Positions 12,231 through 23,205 of a stretch of 64,000 nucleotides of DNA are shown here, one piece after another. Below the pieces are notes generated by a model. The model made no database searches, had not been told where the DNA came from, and saw only the letters and a program-made list of their open reading frames with translations. The stretch spans positions 35,702,213 to 35,766,212 of the forward strand of contig OZ234493.1 in assembly GCA_965153455.1 (NCBI GenBank). The letters are read 5' to 3'. A program made the translations under genes and the position numbers. Every line of letters begins with the position of its first letter. Within the stretch, counting starts at the first letter, position 1. The stretch comes from Sphagnum compactum (lineage: Eukaryota; Bryophyta; Sphagnopsida; Sphagnales).

Positions 12231-12413
12231 CTATATTAGCCGTATCGTCAGATCCCAGAAGCTGTAACAAGCTGGAAAAAGGATCGAAGAACAGGAGACA
12301 AGGCCTACGAGCATGGCAAAACCCTTCCGCAGGCCGATCTCTTCTTCCTCCTCTTCTTCTTCTTCTTTCTCAACTCGGCTGAGACTGCGAGAAGGGTCAC
12401 TTGAGTCACCCAT
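12231..12413 (-). CDS. Possible 60-codon upstream ORF ahead of the cis-prenyltransferase
   Basis: An ATG at 12413 opens a 60-codon frame, MGDSSDPSRSLSRV..., with nine Glu from a GAA/GAG-rich tract (plus strand CTTCTT... at about 12339-12370). It stops at 12231-12233, 26 bases before the main ATG at 12204 and in another frame. If transcription begins above 12413 this would be a uORF able to damp translation. Whether it is transcribed cannot be seen. It has no homology I recognise and may be chance. Confidence 0.3.
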   Translation of the reverse strand: MGDSSDPSRSLSRVEKEEEEEEEEEIGLRKGFAMLVGLVSCSSILFPACYSFWDLTIRLI

Positions 12414-13421
12414 AGCCGGACACTCACCAGTACCCGACAGAACCGCAAATCATTTAATCCCTTGAAGCGAGTCAGGAGTGTGTGCACCTGTGAGTGGGGA
12501 AAACAGAGAGAACACTTCAGCAGGTGTGTTGAGAAACGAGGCACAGATTCAACAAGGAATGCGCATTGTTGAATCGCGGATTGAGAAGATTGTAGTAAGG
12601 TGGCCGTCTCCTTCAAGAGCATACAGACTTGGAAGCCCATGTGACCAGGATGCAACAGATCTCCCTCGAGCCAGTACCGGTGCTTCTTCTCCTCTGACTC
12701 CCAATTACTTAAACTGCCGTGTTTCCCCATTACTCGCTATCGATTCTGGACTCAATTGAGAAGCTGATTCACAAATCTGCTGGAGAAAAGCATATTCATT
12801 ACAAAGAACATAGAACACACACAGCTTTTGTATTGCACCCAGAGCTTTCCACAAACAGAGAAAGAAGAACAAAGAACAATCATCTGGACAATTAGGCAGG
12901 AGCTTCAAACACAAGATTTGCAGATTCTGCATACCATTAGTGTAGGTTTTCTTGCAGGGCTAACCAACAGTTCAAGAATCCAAATAGCAAAGTGTAAAAC
13001 TCTTGGCTGCTTCTGAAAAGCTCAATTCATCCACAAACCCTAACCTAGGGTTTTGCAAATTTATGTATAAGTAAGTAGTGTAGTCTCTAGGGGAGGGGCT
13101 AACAACAGTCAATCAATCACTTGCAAGCATAAAAAGCTCTTGGTGATTGTGAAACAGTAAGATTCATCCTCCTGTTGATCTACATTTTGATGACTATTTG
13201 TATTTGGTACTGCTACATTCTGTTGCATCCACATTGTGAAATACTTTTGATGGGCATCACAGAAAACCTTGAAGAAAAAACTCTACCAAGTCTTCTTCAG
13301 TAGCATTTCTATGGTACAGCATGAATGTGTGTTTTTCGCACAATTTTGTAGGTTGCATTCTAGACTTCGACATGTACCATATCTCCAGATTGTCGAGCCA
13401 CCCCTAAATGCCTGCAAAACA
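12414..13421. other. Intergenic region between the cis-prenyltransferase and the AP2 gene
   Basis: Contains the presumed promoter of the cis-prenyltransferase and the 3' flank of the AP2 gene, both read on the minus strand. ORFs here (for example 12305-12730) are unconserved. A mirror pair of telobox motifs is annotated separately. Confidence 0.5.
13035..13053. promoter_or_regulatory. Inverted pair of telobox motifs
   Basis: AAACCCTA, a 3-base spacer ACC, then TAGGGTTT: a telobox and its exact inverse. Teloboxes occur in plant promoters of housekeeping genes and bind telobox/Myb-type factors. This one lies ~830 bp upstream of the cis-prenyltransferase ATG and ~370 bp past the AP2 stop. A regulatory role is inferred. 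Confidence 0.4.
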
Positions 13422-14903
13422 CTAATCCTCACATGGCATTGAACCTGAAATCACAGTAGCCAAATCCACATATTCCGGACTCAAGAACAAGGGGTAAAAG
13501 GGTTCTGCAGATCCTTCCTGCTGGCTCTCATCCTCCACTCTGTCCACTGCTTGGACGCTCACTAATCTCTCTGTGTTGTCGGCAGTCTCTGCTAAGTATT
13601 GCTGGGCTGCAAACGCCTTCCCAGCTGCTTGTGCAAACTCTATGACTAGTTTATTTCTAGCCTTTGGGGTGAGATTGAGGTCTTTCAATCCTTCAAGAGG
13701 AGCAAAAGAGGATGCGGAATCTTTATGGTTGTATTCAGGGTCCTTGCCACCTAAGTAAGTGGTACGCAGGTAAGTGGCAGCATCATGTGCTCTTGCAGCT
13801 GCTTCAGGAGTTTTATATGTTCCTAGCCAGATCTGCTTCTTGCCACCGATACGAATCTCTGATACAAACACACCCTCCCGACATCGCACCCCTCGGAACT
13901 CCTTGGCCCTCTCCATGTCAGCTGTTGCCTTCTCGGGGTCTTGTGACTTATTGGCCACCTTCTTCCGTTTGTGATGTTTTGAAGGTGGCGCGGACTTAGA
14001 GTTCCCTGCAATGCCGGCATCTCCGCCTGTCGAAGAAGCTCCGATGATTCTTTCACAATCTCTATCTCTTTTCTTCGAGACATGTTCTTCGCTCAATTTG
14101 CTGGGTACCAGCGTAGAATCTCCAAAAAGGGAGCGTGAAGCTCCACTAGGGTCGTATGAAATACGTGACTCTTTCTTATTTGCATAATCAAGAAGGAGAT
14201 CTGAAGCGGCCTTAACTTGATATGCAACTTCCGAAGCTTCCTCAGTAGCTTTAGCTACATGTCCTGAAAGGAGTTCTGAAGCTACCCTGATCTCATCTGC
14301 GACTTCTGACGGTTGTTCCAGGCATTCTAAAGCTTTAAAGACTGTGGTTACAATTGAGAACTTGGCAAGGTTCTTCACTTCATCTAGAACTGAAACTTTC
14401 TCAACAACAGCAGCTGTACCTGCAGACGTCAAGCCGTTCTCAGACTCGCGATTAATTAGCATCGTGCGAAGGTTCTGATTCTTCCTGCCCGCACCCATTA
14501 GGCTTCTAGTTCTCACACTCCGCAAGGGCAGGAGGAGTGAAGTGTCGGGACTGCGACGTTGCGTATGGCGAGAATTATATCTGTCCGAGGCTCGATTTTC
14601 TGTTGGAGGTAACACATATGTTGGGAGAGGCCGTCGTATCGGGCGAGACTTGTCAATCCAGGCTCGATTTTCTGTTGGCGGTAACACAGATGTGGGGAGA
14701 GGCCGTCGTATGGCGCGAGCATTATCCACCCAGTCTCGATTTTGTCTTCGAGTAAACACCGATGGTGTGCGAGGGGGTGGTGTCGCGCGAGAATCATCCT
14801 CCCGGTCTCTATTTACTGTTCGAGGCAACACAGATGCTGGGTGAAGCCGGGAAGACGAACAATCCCTCAATCCGGGCGAAGAATAGGTAAAATCTCGCAT
14901 CAT
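13422..14903 (-). CDS. AP2/ERF-domain protein with N-terminal 24-residue repeats
   Basis: One uninterrupted 493-aa frame; the start is the ATG at 14903 (MMRDF), since a TGA lies in frame 17 codons upstream. The AP2 DNA-binding domain spans about residues 335-395: EFRGVRCREGVFVSEIRIGG, then QIWLGTYKTPEAAARAHDAA and YLRTTYLGG. It has the YRG-like and WLGT/RAHD elements but lacks the usual W-G-K/R-W-V stretch, having REGVFVSEIR instead. Residues 24-121 are four imperfect ~24-residue units of the type SVLPP.ENRAW.D..R.IRRPLPT, basic and proline-rich. Residues about 200-245 hold two related helical segments (SEVADEIRVASELL and SEVAYQVKAASDLL). A basic stretch before AP2 (KHHKRKKVANK) may be a nuclear signal. 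It is likely a nuclear transcription factor; I cannot assign a subfamily with certainty, and target genes are unknown. Confidence 0.88.
   Translation of the reverse strand: MMRDFTYSSPGLRDCSSSRLHPASVLPRTVNRDREDDSRATPPPRTPSVFTRRQNRDWVDNARAIRRPLPTSVLPPTENRAWIDKSRPIRRPLPTYVLPPTENRASDRYNSRHTQRRSPDTSLLLPLRSVRTRSLMGAGRKNQNLRTMLINRESENGLTSAGTAAVVEKVSVLDEVKNLAKFSIVTTVFKALECLEQPSEVADEIRVASELLSGHVAKATEEASEVAYQVKAASDLLLDYANKKESRISYDPSGASRSLFGDSTLVPSKLSEEHVSKKRDRDCERIIGASSTGGDAGIAGNSKSAPPSKHHKRKKVANKSQDPEKATADMERAKEFRGVRCREGVFVSEIRIGGKKQIWLGTYKTPEAAARAHDAATYLRTTYLGGKDPEYNHKDSASSFAPLEGLKDLNLTPKARNKLVIEFAQAAGKAFAAQQYLAETADNTERLVSVQAVDRVEDESQQEGSAEPFYPLFLSPEYVDLATVISGSMPCED
14541..14834 (-). repeat. In-frame 72-bp tandem repeat inside the AP2 gene
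   Basis: About four units of 72 bp (the last longer) encode residues 24-121 of the AP2 protein. The two central units are the most alike at DNA level (GATTTTCTGTTGG.GGTAACACA on plus), indicating fairly recent expansion. The period is a multiple of three, so the frame is kept. Confidence 0.8.
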
Positions 14904-15844
14904 GTGATCTCTGATTCTACAGCAGCAGCAGCTAAATTTCTCTTTTCTCACTCACAAGTCTAACAAGAAGAAGCAGTCTACGCAGCTTACCACATCACTA
15001 TCAATCCCCAAAATCTCTTTGTTATCTGAGCAACATCTTTCTAGACTTCTCTCAACTAAACAAACACAAGAGAACAAGAAGCAGTTGACACTCACTCACT
15101 CACTCCCCTCTACTACCCACCATATCCCGTCAATCCACAGACATCGACTCTCCCAGCAAGCGATGGACCAATTCTCCCTTTCCCACGAGAATAAAACTGG
15201 ATGATCGATCCCTTTCCGTAGAAGTTCGATCTCCCGACAAAATTTGACGGATTGGGAGCTCAATGTGTTCCTTCAAAATATCCATGCCGACGGACGCCGG
15301 CCTTGACCTCTGCCGACGCCAGCTCCGAGTGTTTTTCGGAGCGTCCCCTTATGTCAACGCTCCCATCCATCGGTACGCATATGTGTGCACTGGTTCAAAG
15401 CCCATCCTCAAAGAGGGCATCAGAAACAAGGGGTGTGTCATATGATGGCCTTGGCATTTACATTAAAAAGTATCTTATGGCAAAAGAAGAATTATGGAAA
15501 TTCAAATATTTCACCATGCAAAAATATATTCTTCAAAAAAATCCTCTAAAGGAAACCAAAATCCTTCAAGATATCATAACTCTATGACTAATTTCAAGTT
15601 TCAACACAAGCCAAAATATCATCTTTCTAAAATCCTCCTACAAAAATGGACCTACTACTACCTAGGGGCCGAAATCCATTAAGCTACTAAACTCTATGAT
15701 GAATCTAAACACAATATCTATGCCTGGGTAGGCAAGGCCAACAAAGTTCCCAGGTCTCTCGTCCTTCATCCCCAACTTACCAGTGTAAACTTTTGAAGGA
15801 TTCTTGAAAGTGGCCCTAGTGGTTGTTGTGTGCTTGAGCTAGGA
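14904..15844. other. 5' flank of the AP2 gene; no CDS recognised
   Basis: On the minus strand this holds the presumed promoter and 5' UTR of the AP2 gene, including a (CTCA)-rich stretch near 15091-15105. A less AT-rich patch at about 15180-15430 has open frames on plus (15252-15587) but nothing I recognise in any frame. Confidence 0.4.
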
Positions 15845-16211
15845 AGAGCATTTCCAGTCGTGCTCAATATGTGATACTGCACAATAACATTGGATGAAGA
15901 AATGTCAAAATATGCTGGTTCGGTTCAGGAAAATGGTTTTGGCTCAGCATAATTCCACAGTTTGGGGTGGCTGGTTAAAGGTGCAGCAAGGAGTGCAGAA
16001 GAGTGTAATAAATATGATCTGACTCGTGCTCAGTGTTTCTGATTGGCGATCATTAATGATTGGTCCAGGTGGTTTGCTATTAGTAGTCCCGCACCTATTT
16101 GCTGTCCTTGTTTAAGTTTTATGGGTTGGGTTGCAAAAAAGTATTTAACTAAACTTGGATGTGAAAATTATTTGTGAAGGGTCACATACTGAGCACCACT
16201 GGAGATGCTCT
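15845..16211. mobile_element. MITE copy A (367 bp) with terminal inverted repeats
   Basis: Left end AGAGCATTTCCAGTCGTGCT; right end, read inverted, AGAGCATCTCCAGTGGTGCT. Both are followed by CTCA.TATGTGA. The body is homologous in opposite orientation to the element at 34123-34492 (shared CACATCCAAGTTT, ACTACTAATAGC and GGACCAATCA blocks on one strand). No transposase is present. Terminus style recalls plant hAT/PIF MITEs, but no clear target duplication was found, so superfamily is open. Confidence 0.75.
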
Positions 16212-16789
16212 GACTCAGGTTGCCACACTCATATGCCTGGTTATCTTTTGACTGGCTATGCAGAAAAAATAAAATAAAATAATAACATATGACTATTTTC
16301 CCCTTTGGAGGTATGGTGTATTTGGCTATTTCAAGCTGCATTGTGTATGTGAATAGTGGCTTTTTCATTTTTATAAAGTCTGAATTTAAGTTATAGTAGA
16401 AAAATTTGTGGAGCCATTTGTTGAGTCTTGGAGGATTGGAATGGCAAAGCTTGGTGAAAGATGTCATGGCCAATGACTTAAGCTACTTAATTACAATTTA
16501 GAAGTTAAAGATTAAACACTAGCAATTTCTTCAAGTCTATAAAATTCAAAATAGAAACTGAAATCACATGAACAAATTACAATGCATAAAAAGAAAATTG
16601 ACAAATCATGTGAAGGAGTTGAACGTTTGTCTTAGAAGACATTGTCCTCATTGGTAGTGCATGATCCCGACATGCAAGCTACACATTAGATGAGAACTAC
16701 AAAGGCAAATAAATGGGATTAAAGAGAGAAGGAGAAGTTTACCCAAAGCTCAAACTAATCGTGCATCATGAAAGTGTTGTTTTTTCTAA
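16212..16789. other. AT-rich sequence between the MITE and the hAT relic
   Basis: No recognised gene. It may include the 3' untranslated end and terminal inverted repeat of the hAT relic that starts just to the right; I could not locate that terminus. Confidence 0.4.
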
Positions 16790-17498
16790 TGAACTACCGA
16801 AGCCATAAGATCCCTTCTTGCCTTCTCATCAATCCATCGTCATAAGGAAAAGTGTCAACAATATAGAACAATTCTACAAACATACACACCACCAAATCCA
16901 AATGTTCATAAAGCTGATTGCATAATCTTGTCTCCATGGATGTCAAAGTTGAGAAAGTTTTCTCATCTTTCACAAATCCCATAATTTGAACCTCAACTAA
17001 CTCCACCACTTCCATGAACTCAGAAAGTTCAACACATAATGATGCATTGAAAAAAAAATTCTTCCAAAGTTTGGACATTGGATTCAGATCCATGGGTTGG
17101 TTTGTAGCCCATTGAGCATTGGACATCATTGGTTCTTGAAAAAAAAAATTGTAAGTCCAAAATATTCACATCAAGATCTTTTGAAATCCAAGTTTGGGTT
17201 GATCTTAGCTTTTTGGGCTAGTAGTAAAAGCCTTTCACAATGGTCATATGAATAGGAAAGGTCTATTCACATGAAGATTTTAGCCACTGCTATGGATACA
17301 CCAATGCTACAACATCCATCACATCTTGGGTAGGAAACCACTTCTCAAGTTCATCACTAGCCTTAATTGTTGTTTCAAAACAATGTTTTTTCACATTATT
17401 AATGGTCTACTAGAAAATAACACGAATCACCTAAGGTGATGTCTTGAAACAATGAAAATGCATTAGAAATTGAATATTCAAATTAGATGCCCATTCAT

Positions 17499-19330
17499 CA
17501 CTACAAGGTTTCTTGTCAATATCAACCCATGTGTTTGTGATTTGTGTCCAAATCAACCATTTTTACAACTACCAATGGGATTATCCTTTTGTGCCACATG
17601 CTAAAAACAACTTATACTCACATATACAACTGTAAAATTGTTTTAAATTGCATATGCAACTATGATTTACAACCATTGCTAGTTTGGATGAAAATGCAGA
17701 TGAAAAATGTAATCATGTCATCCAACAACTAATGGTATTCAAGGATAGATGAAAATTTAGTTATTTTTGCGAATGGTAATGTGGTTCATAGGCAACTAGA
17801 CACCACATGACATCTTATTCAACTTGAATTGTGACTATAAATTATAGTTGCAAATATACATGTGTTAAGTTGTGGCAAAAAAAATGTTATGGCTGATGAA
17901 TTATTGGATTTGGTGGTTTGAAGTTTTTTTGTTAATTATATCGAATGGAAAAATAATTAAATATACAACAAATTTTGGTAGGTTTGTGGAAATTCTAAAA
18001 GACCATTGAAAAGGGTAAAAATTAACCATCATTTTCAATTTCAGCATAATAAGGTTGTGTGTAGGTGTGAACATTTTTTTTGAACAAATGTGATTATTGG
18101 ATTTGGTGGTTTGGATTTATAATAATTATTTATAGCTAGGGTTTTTATACATTATAATTTATTTATTTTTAAAAAAAATTGTGTTGAAGCCAGAATAGAC
18201 CAATTTAACTTATTAAAATAACTTTAAATAGTCAAAAATGTCCTAAGGTGGAATAGTTTAAAATAACCTAGGGTAAAATCATTTATAATAAACTATGACA
18301 AAATAACATGAAATAGCCTAGGTTAATTAGTCTAAAATAATGAAGTAGAATAGTTCAAATAATAAATATATTAACTTTAATTAATTTTAAGTAGAATAAA
18401 TTAAAATACTTGAAAATAATCTAAGGTAGAATAATTTAAAATATTCGAAAATAACCTAGGTTGGAATAGCTTAAAATAAATAAAATAAATTATAATAACT
18501 TAAAATACCTATGGTGGAATAATTTTAATATAACCAAGAACAGTCTAAAATAATTCAGCGTAGGGTGAAATATCCTATAATAGCCAAGATTAACCTAAAA
18601 TAACCAAGAATAACTTATGATACAATAACCTATAATAGCATAAGGTGGAAAAGCCTAAAATAGTTGATAATAACCTAAGGTATAATAACCTAGAATAATA
18701 ATAAGTAATTTAAGGTAAAATAATTTAGAATAGCTTAGAGTGGAATAACCTAGAGGCTAGAATATTTGAAAATAGCCCAAGATAATTTAATAGATTAAAA
18801 TAATTTAATATTCCTTAATAATTAATAAATTAATTTAGGACAACTAATTAAGGTTTAGCCTAAAATAGGTTGTTTAATTTAACCTAGATTAAGTAGTTAT
18901 CATGATTACATTAATTTTTAAATTATTATTTATTGCCACATGTACATCATTTAATGGACAATCTTTATCCAAACGGTGGAAAAAATTTCACCACGTGTAT
19001 ACATCCTAAGTTTCTATGTCATATGTGATTACACATTTTAATTACAAATTTAGTTGCAAATGGTCATGCCTTACAAGCATATGCAATTACACACTTTAGT
19101 TGTAAAAAATAATCATAAATGACCATGCCATGTTGGCCAGTGGTTAGTTGAACGAAAAGTTCATTTTAATCGCACCTTGATGTGATTACCATTGCAACTG
19201 GGTGCCATGTCATGTCTTTTGCAATTGACATTTTATGTGACTTGTCTAAGGCAACTAAACATTATAGTAAGTTGCATGTGGCATTTGTGACTAAAAAAAC
19301 CAATTATTAATATGCAAATTTCTTACAGTG
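17499..19330. mobile_element. Non-autonomous CACTA-like element nested in the hAT relic
   Basis: Left end CACTACAAGGTTTCTTG; right end, inverted, CACTGTAAGAAATTTGC. TCAT flanks both sides (17495-17498 and 19331-19334). The hAT reading text stops at the left flank and resumes at the right, so this is an insertion. Subterminal zones on both sides are rich in TTGCAACT/AGTTGCAA-type words, inward-facing, as in CACTA elements. No transposase. The core (about 18180-18900) is a degenerate short repeat (see separate entry). A 4-bp rather than 3-bp match at the flanks could be a 3-bp duplication plus chance. Confidence 0.65.
18180..18900 (+). repeat. Degenerate ~20-bp minisatellite (AATAACCTAAGGTGGAATAG-like)
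   Basis: Dozens of imperfect units of the type AATAaCCTAaGGTgGAATAG.cTAAA fill the core of the CACTA-like insert. Unit length and sequence drift strongly along the array. Confidence 0.7.
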
Positions 19331-20560
19331 TCATGCACCACCACATTTTATGTCCCATTTAACAAGTTTTGGCACCCATTGAACACATCATTCATCTAGG
19401 CATTATGGTATAGCAGTAAAGATTTGTTTGGCACAACTTGATTGTGGCAACAAAATCACATACAAAACACTATTAGTACTAAGAGAGTTTAATCAATTCA
19501 TTCAACCTCTCAAGCATGGCCATGATATAAGAGAGCCCAAACATTACTTCTGAACCACAAAAAAAAACATATTATAGATAGGATGTTGATAATGCCAACA
19601 TCTTGATGCAATTTCAAAACCAAGGGACAATACTCAAATAAATCTCTCTTAGTCGGGAACAACATTGAAATCTAGTAGGTTTTGATGTTTTTCAAAATCC
19701 GTTGACCCCTTATTTCCATGATGTTGGCTAGTTCAACAAACTCTTAGATTCTCTTTAGACTATATGAAAAAAATATGCATACAAGCTCTATAACACATCC
19801 TCAAGTTTTCCCACAATGCTCAATTTGGAAAGAATTTGAACTGCCAAATTGGTGTAATGGTTCATACAATGCATGCCAATCAAGAATGTTGCATTCTAAT
19901 GTTTCAAGTAAACTGTCACACCTATTTTAACACCCTGAAAAACATTCACCCCATTAGCTCCAAATGTGATTAGTTTGGATGCAATTGTATCTTGAATCAA
20001 TTCACCAAAAAAATCATGGCATCCATTAGAATGCACTTCAAATTACTATTAGTGGCCCCCTCAACCACTCATGCATGCAAAATGCCATCTCTTAACCACT
20101 TGTGTTTGACCAATGGTTTTTGGAAACATTTTGACATCAAGGAATTGCAACAACTTGTTCATGCTTTCATAATCAATCAACATGTGGAAACAAATAGAAA
20201 ACTACACCAATGTTTTTAACCTTTCTCCAACATCAACATGGCAAACTTGCCTAAAAATTATGTATTTTTTGGTTGCTATAGATAATCTTTCATTCTTGGC
20301 ATGGACATAGTCTTTATTCATGTAATATTCACTAGCACTACAAACTTTTAGGATTATTATTAAGGCCTTCCTCCTTATACCATGCTTTTAGATATTCTTG
20401 AATGTAAGGGCTAGCCAACAACTTTTCCTTGCCCTCTATTTTGGTGCCTTCCTTTGTTCATCCACCATAAACTCAACCCATTGAAGTTTAGCACTCCAAA
20501 TATCCTTAAACACCTTATTTTGTTCATAATCCTTCCCTTTCCTTTTAACCTTTTCAACAA

Positions 20561-20699
20561 AAATCCAAAGATTTACATCAAAAATAAGTTCAACAAAAAG
20601 CGGGGAAAGGGGGGAATCTAGTTGTTACTAATAGATGCAACATTGATTAATTCAATTTGAAAAAAAAATTGGAGGATGCAAAAAGGCCATGCTCAATGA
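20561..20699. other. Flank of the hAT relic
   Basis: Likely upstream or N-terminal remains of the hAT element on minus. An open stretch about 20610-20560 (PLFVELIFDVNLW...) is not matched to the family. Confidence 0.3.
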
Positions 20700-21560
20700 A
20701 AAGGGTCAAGAGCAATGAAAATAAAGGCTCAACAAGAATAGATAAACACTAAATCCTAAACCCTAACAAATTGAATGAGAAACACTTAAAAGAAAACAAG
20801 GATTTGATTTGACTAAATGTATTGTGAAAGTTACAACTATAAGATCTTACCTTTATATTATGTAGCTACTAAATATCTATAAGACCTTGGAACCTTGCTT
20901 AATGAAAAGGATTAAACTAGTGAGGATGTTAAAAAAAACTAAATAGTGAAAACAAGGGACAACAAGAATAGACAAGCATTAAATGAAATAAGTTCAATAG
21001 AAATCACTGAGGATTCAATTTGATTAAATGTAATGCAAAAACAACAATTGTCAAAGGTTACTTTTACATTGTGCAACTATTGTTTTGTAAAAGCCTAGTG
21101 CATTTTTCAATGAAAAGGATAGAACTAGTGAGCACATTGGAAAGGACTAAACTATGAAAACAAGGGACAAGAAAAGCAAATGAGCACTAAACCTTAAACC
21201 CTAAACTTGAATGAACTAAATGAGAAATGTTCAACAAACAACAAAGATATATTTGACTCAACTAAATGCAATGCAAAAATGACAACTATAAAATCATACT
21301 TTTGCATTGTGCAATTGCTACTTTGTAAAACCTCAAAGCCCTATTCAATGAAACAAATTAAACAAGGGAAAATAAAGGACAACAAAAACAAATGACCATT
21401 AAACCTTAAACCCTAAACTTATGTGGAACTGAATGAAAGATGTTCAACAAAAAGAAAGGATATTCAACTCATTTAATGCAATACATAAATGACAAAGGAC
21501 TATAAGAATTAACTTTTATAGTTTTTTATAAGACCTTAAAACCTTTTTGACATTTTGTAA
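20700..21560 (+). repeat. Degenerate ~215-bp tandem repeat, about four units
   Basis: The phrase GGACAACAAGAATAG.. CACTAAA..C recurs at about 20730, 20957, 21160 and 21378. Each is followed by a GAGAAA...TTCAACA, TTTGA.T.AA.TAAATG.A and ACTTTTACATTGTGCAACT-like series. Telomere-like AAACCCTAAA words occur in three units. Spacing is 226, 203 and 218 bp, and the copies are well diverged. Confidence 0.65.
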
Positions 21561-22985
21561 GTTGCGAGTTGTGAGTTATCCTAATTCTTTAAATCCCATC
21601 CCAAATCAATGAAGTTTAGATAGCAATGAGCACATAAGTGTTGGCAAAAGCACACATCACACAATGCACACATGAATTTAGATTCCAAATTTCAAATTCC
21701 ATCCACATTGAATCCCAAATCCCAACATTATTTAAAGCTTCAAGGTGGGCACTAGAAACTTATAAGTTGCTACTCATTGGCTAGATGCAAATACCAATTG
21801 GTTTTCAACAATCAAAGAATCAAAATCTCGCTTTCAACTTGTTGTTTGAATCGTCCCTTGCACAACACACATGGAATGCATCGTAAGTTCTAACAATAAC
21901 ACAATCTAGCAACAACAATTTCAATTACATTGCCAAAGATGGTGAATATCACCACTTTGTATGCAACAAATGACAAGCCCTATGTAATTTTTTCATTGTT
22001 TTAGCGAAGGATGACAATTTGACAAATAGGCATTGTCGCCATTTAGTGGATGTATAAATCAAGCTTATCATGTGCAATGATAGGCATTAGGGTTTAGGAT
22101 AAACCATAGGCAAAAGACATTCCTGGGTGTGTAGCCTTTAGGTGATTTTGCCCTAATTTTCATCCTAGTTTTTAAGCATACATGTAGAAGAGGTAAATTC
22201 TAGGTCAAAAATTGATGATATTTTGCCATTAAAAAAACATTGCAATTTACTTTAAGGATGATTCTATTTATTATTATGTGTAGGGGAAGGCTTATTCTTG
22301 AGGGCCTTCCCTAATATGAAGGTCATAGCCTCAACGGCTTAAGCACCAAATTTAGGGTTTCTTTCCATAACATAAAGTACAATAACTTTTTATTTGAATT
22401 GGAGAAGGTCTCTGATAGTTCCTTTCAATTGAAGGAAACATTTTTTATGTGGGAGGTCCACACTAAATATGCTTTCAAATACAAAGAAAAAAATCTTGGG
22501 GTGCTTTATGTAGTCAATGTTTTCATGTTCTCATGGATAGAGGTTTAGTCATTTGGGAAAACTTTGTCATGTATGGAGGTTTTGCGGTAGGTTAGACTTG
22601 TAAACATAGGTGTAACTAGCATAAGGTGCCTACCCAAAACAATAACCAAATTGTGGGCCTTTAACAAAAATGTAAAATCCCACCTAGAAACCAAAGGTGA
22701 CCTTCAGTGCCAAGAGGGAATATTATGGATTTAAGGTGCCCTCCAAATACACTGGGAAATCTCTAACAAGTCATTACATACAAAAAAATTGAACCCATGA
22801 GCCCACACAATCCATCAATTCATCAAAAAAGAAACAAAATCAATTTGTTCATTGGGAAAATGGAATCGGATTGAGAATGTATAATAGATAAGGTAAATTT
22901 ATTGAATGAGAAAATGGAAATGGATTAAATTACTAGCAAAACAATGTTGATTACCATGAATTAATCAAGGCACATTAATGCCGAA
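21561..22985. other. AT-rich intergenic DNA, nothing recognised
   Basis: No conserved coding text on either strand. Short ORFs only. Confidence 0.4.
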
Positions 22986-22989
22986 ACTA

Positions 22990-23205
22990 TTCTAGTATTA
23001 AAGACCCTTGAGCTAGTTATCGGACGTAGTCAATGGCACAAGTGTACCTTCTGTAACCAGTCAGTCCATCCACTTGAGGGTAATATATGAAAGTTAACCT
23101 ATCAACAATGAGGAGGAACCTGTCAAAATGTGTTAGGAAGGTTCTAATCTCTAGTGTACCAAAATGCAAGATGCCACGAGAATATGATATATAACTCTCC
23201 AACTA
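22990..23205 (-). pseudogene. Ty3/gypsy integrase core fragment
   Basis: On minus a 61-codon frame reads RTFLTHFDRFLLIVDRLTFI then YYPQVDGLTGYRR. This aligns with the integrase phrase 'F.S.FW..L..L.GT.LTFS..YHPQTDGQTE' of chromoviral Ty3/gypsy elements (H to Y in YHPQ, T to V, Q to L). No reverse transcriptase or LTR was recognised nearby. A heavily decayed scrap; the match is short, so only moderately sure. Confidence 0.45.

Larger units (their letters stand above)
16790..20560 (-). pseudogene. Decayed hAT-like transposase (TTF-zinc-finger type), split by a CACTA insert
   Basis: Reading minus from 20560 and stepping over frame changes and stops, the text follows a hAT-superfamily transposase. 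Near 20520: YEQNKVFKDIWSAKLQWVEF. Then ASEYYMNKDYVHAKNERLS and MNKLLQFLDVKMFPKTIGQ; near 19990-19830: IASKLITFGANGVNVFQG, VKIGVTVYLKH and MHCMNHYTNLAVQIL. Near 19430: VCDFVATIKLCQTNLY. After the insert come ASDELEKWFPTQDVMDVVAL and finally a 111-codon open stretch (17129-16794) with VQIMGFVKDEKTFSTLTSM...VDTFPYDD, the C-terminal dimerisation region. Many stops and frameshifts mean it is inactive. Sure about the family, unsure about both ends; terminal repeats were not identified. Confidence 0.7.

Noticed and set aside
11750-12382. 210-codon plus-strand ORF
   Set aside because: It is the antisense shadow of the cis-prenyltransferase first exon, whose minus-strand text matches the family.
14542-14844. 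100-codon plus-strand ORF with internal repeats
   Set aside because: Antisense of the 72-bp repeat array in the AP2 gene; the repeat explains the open frame.
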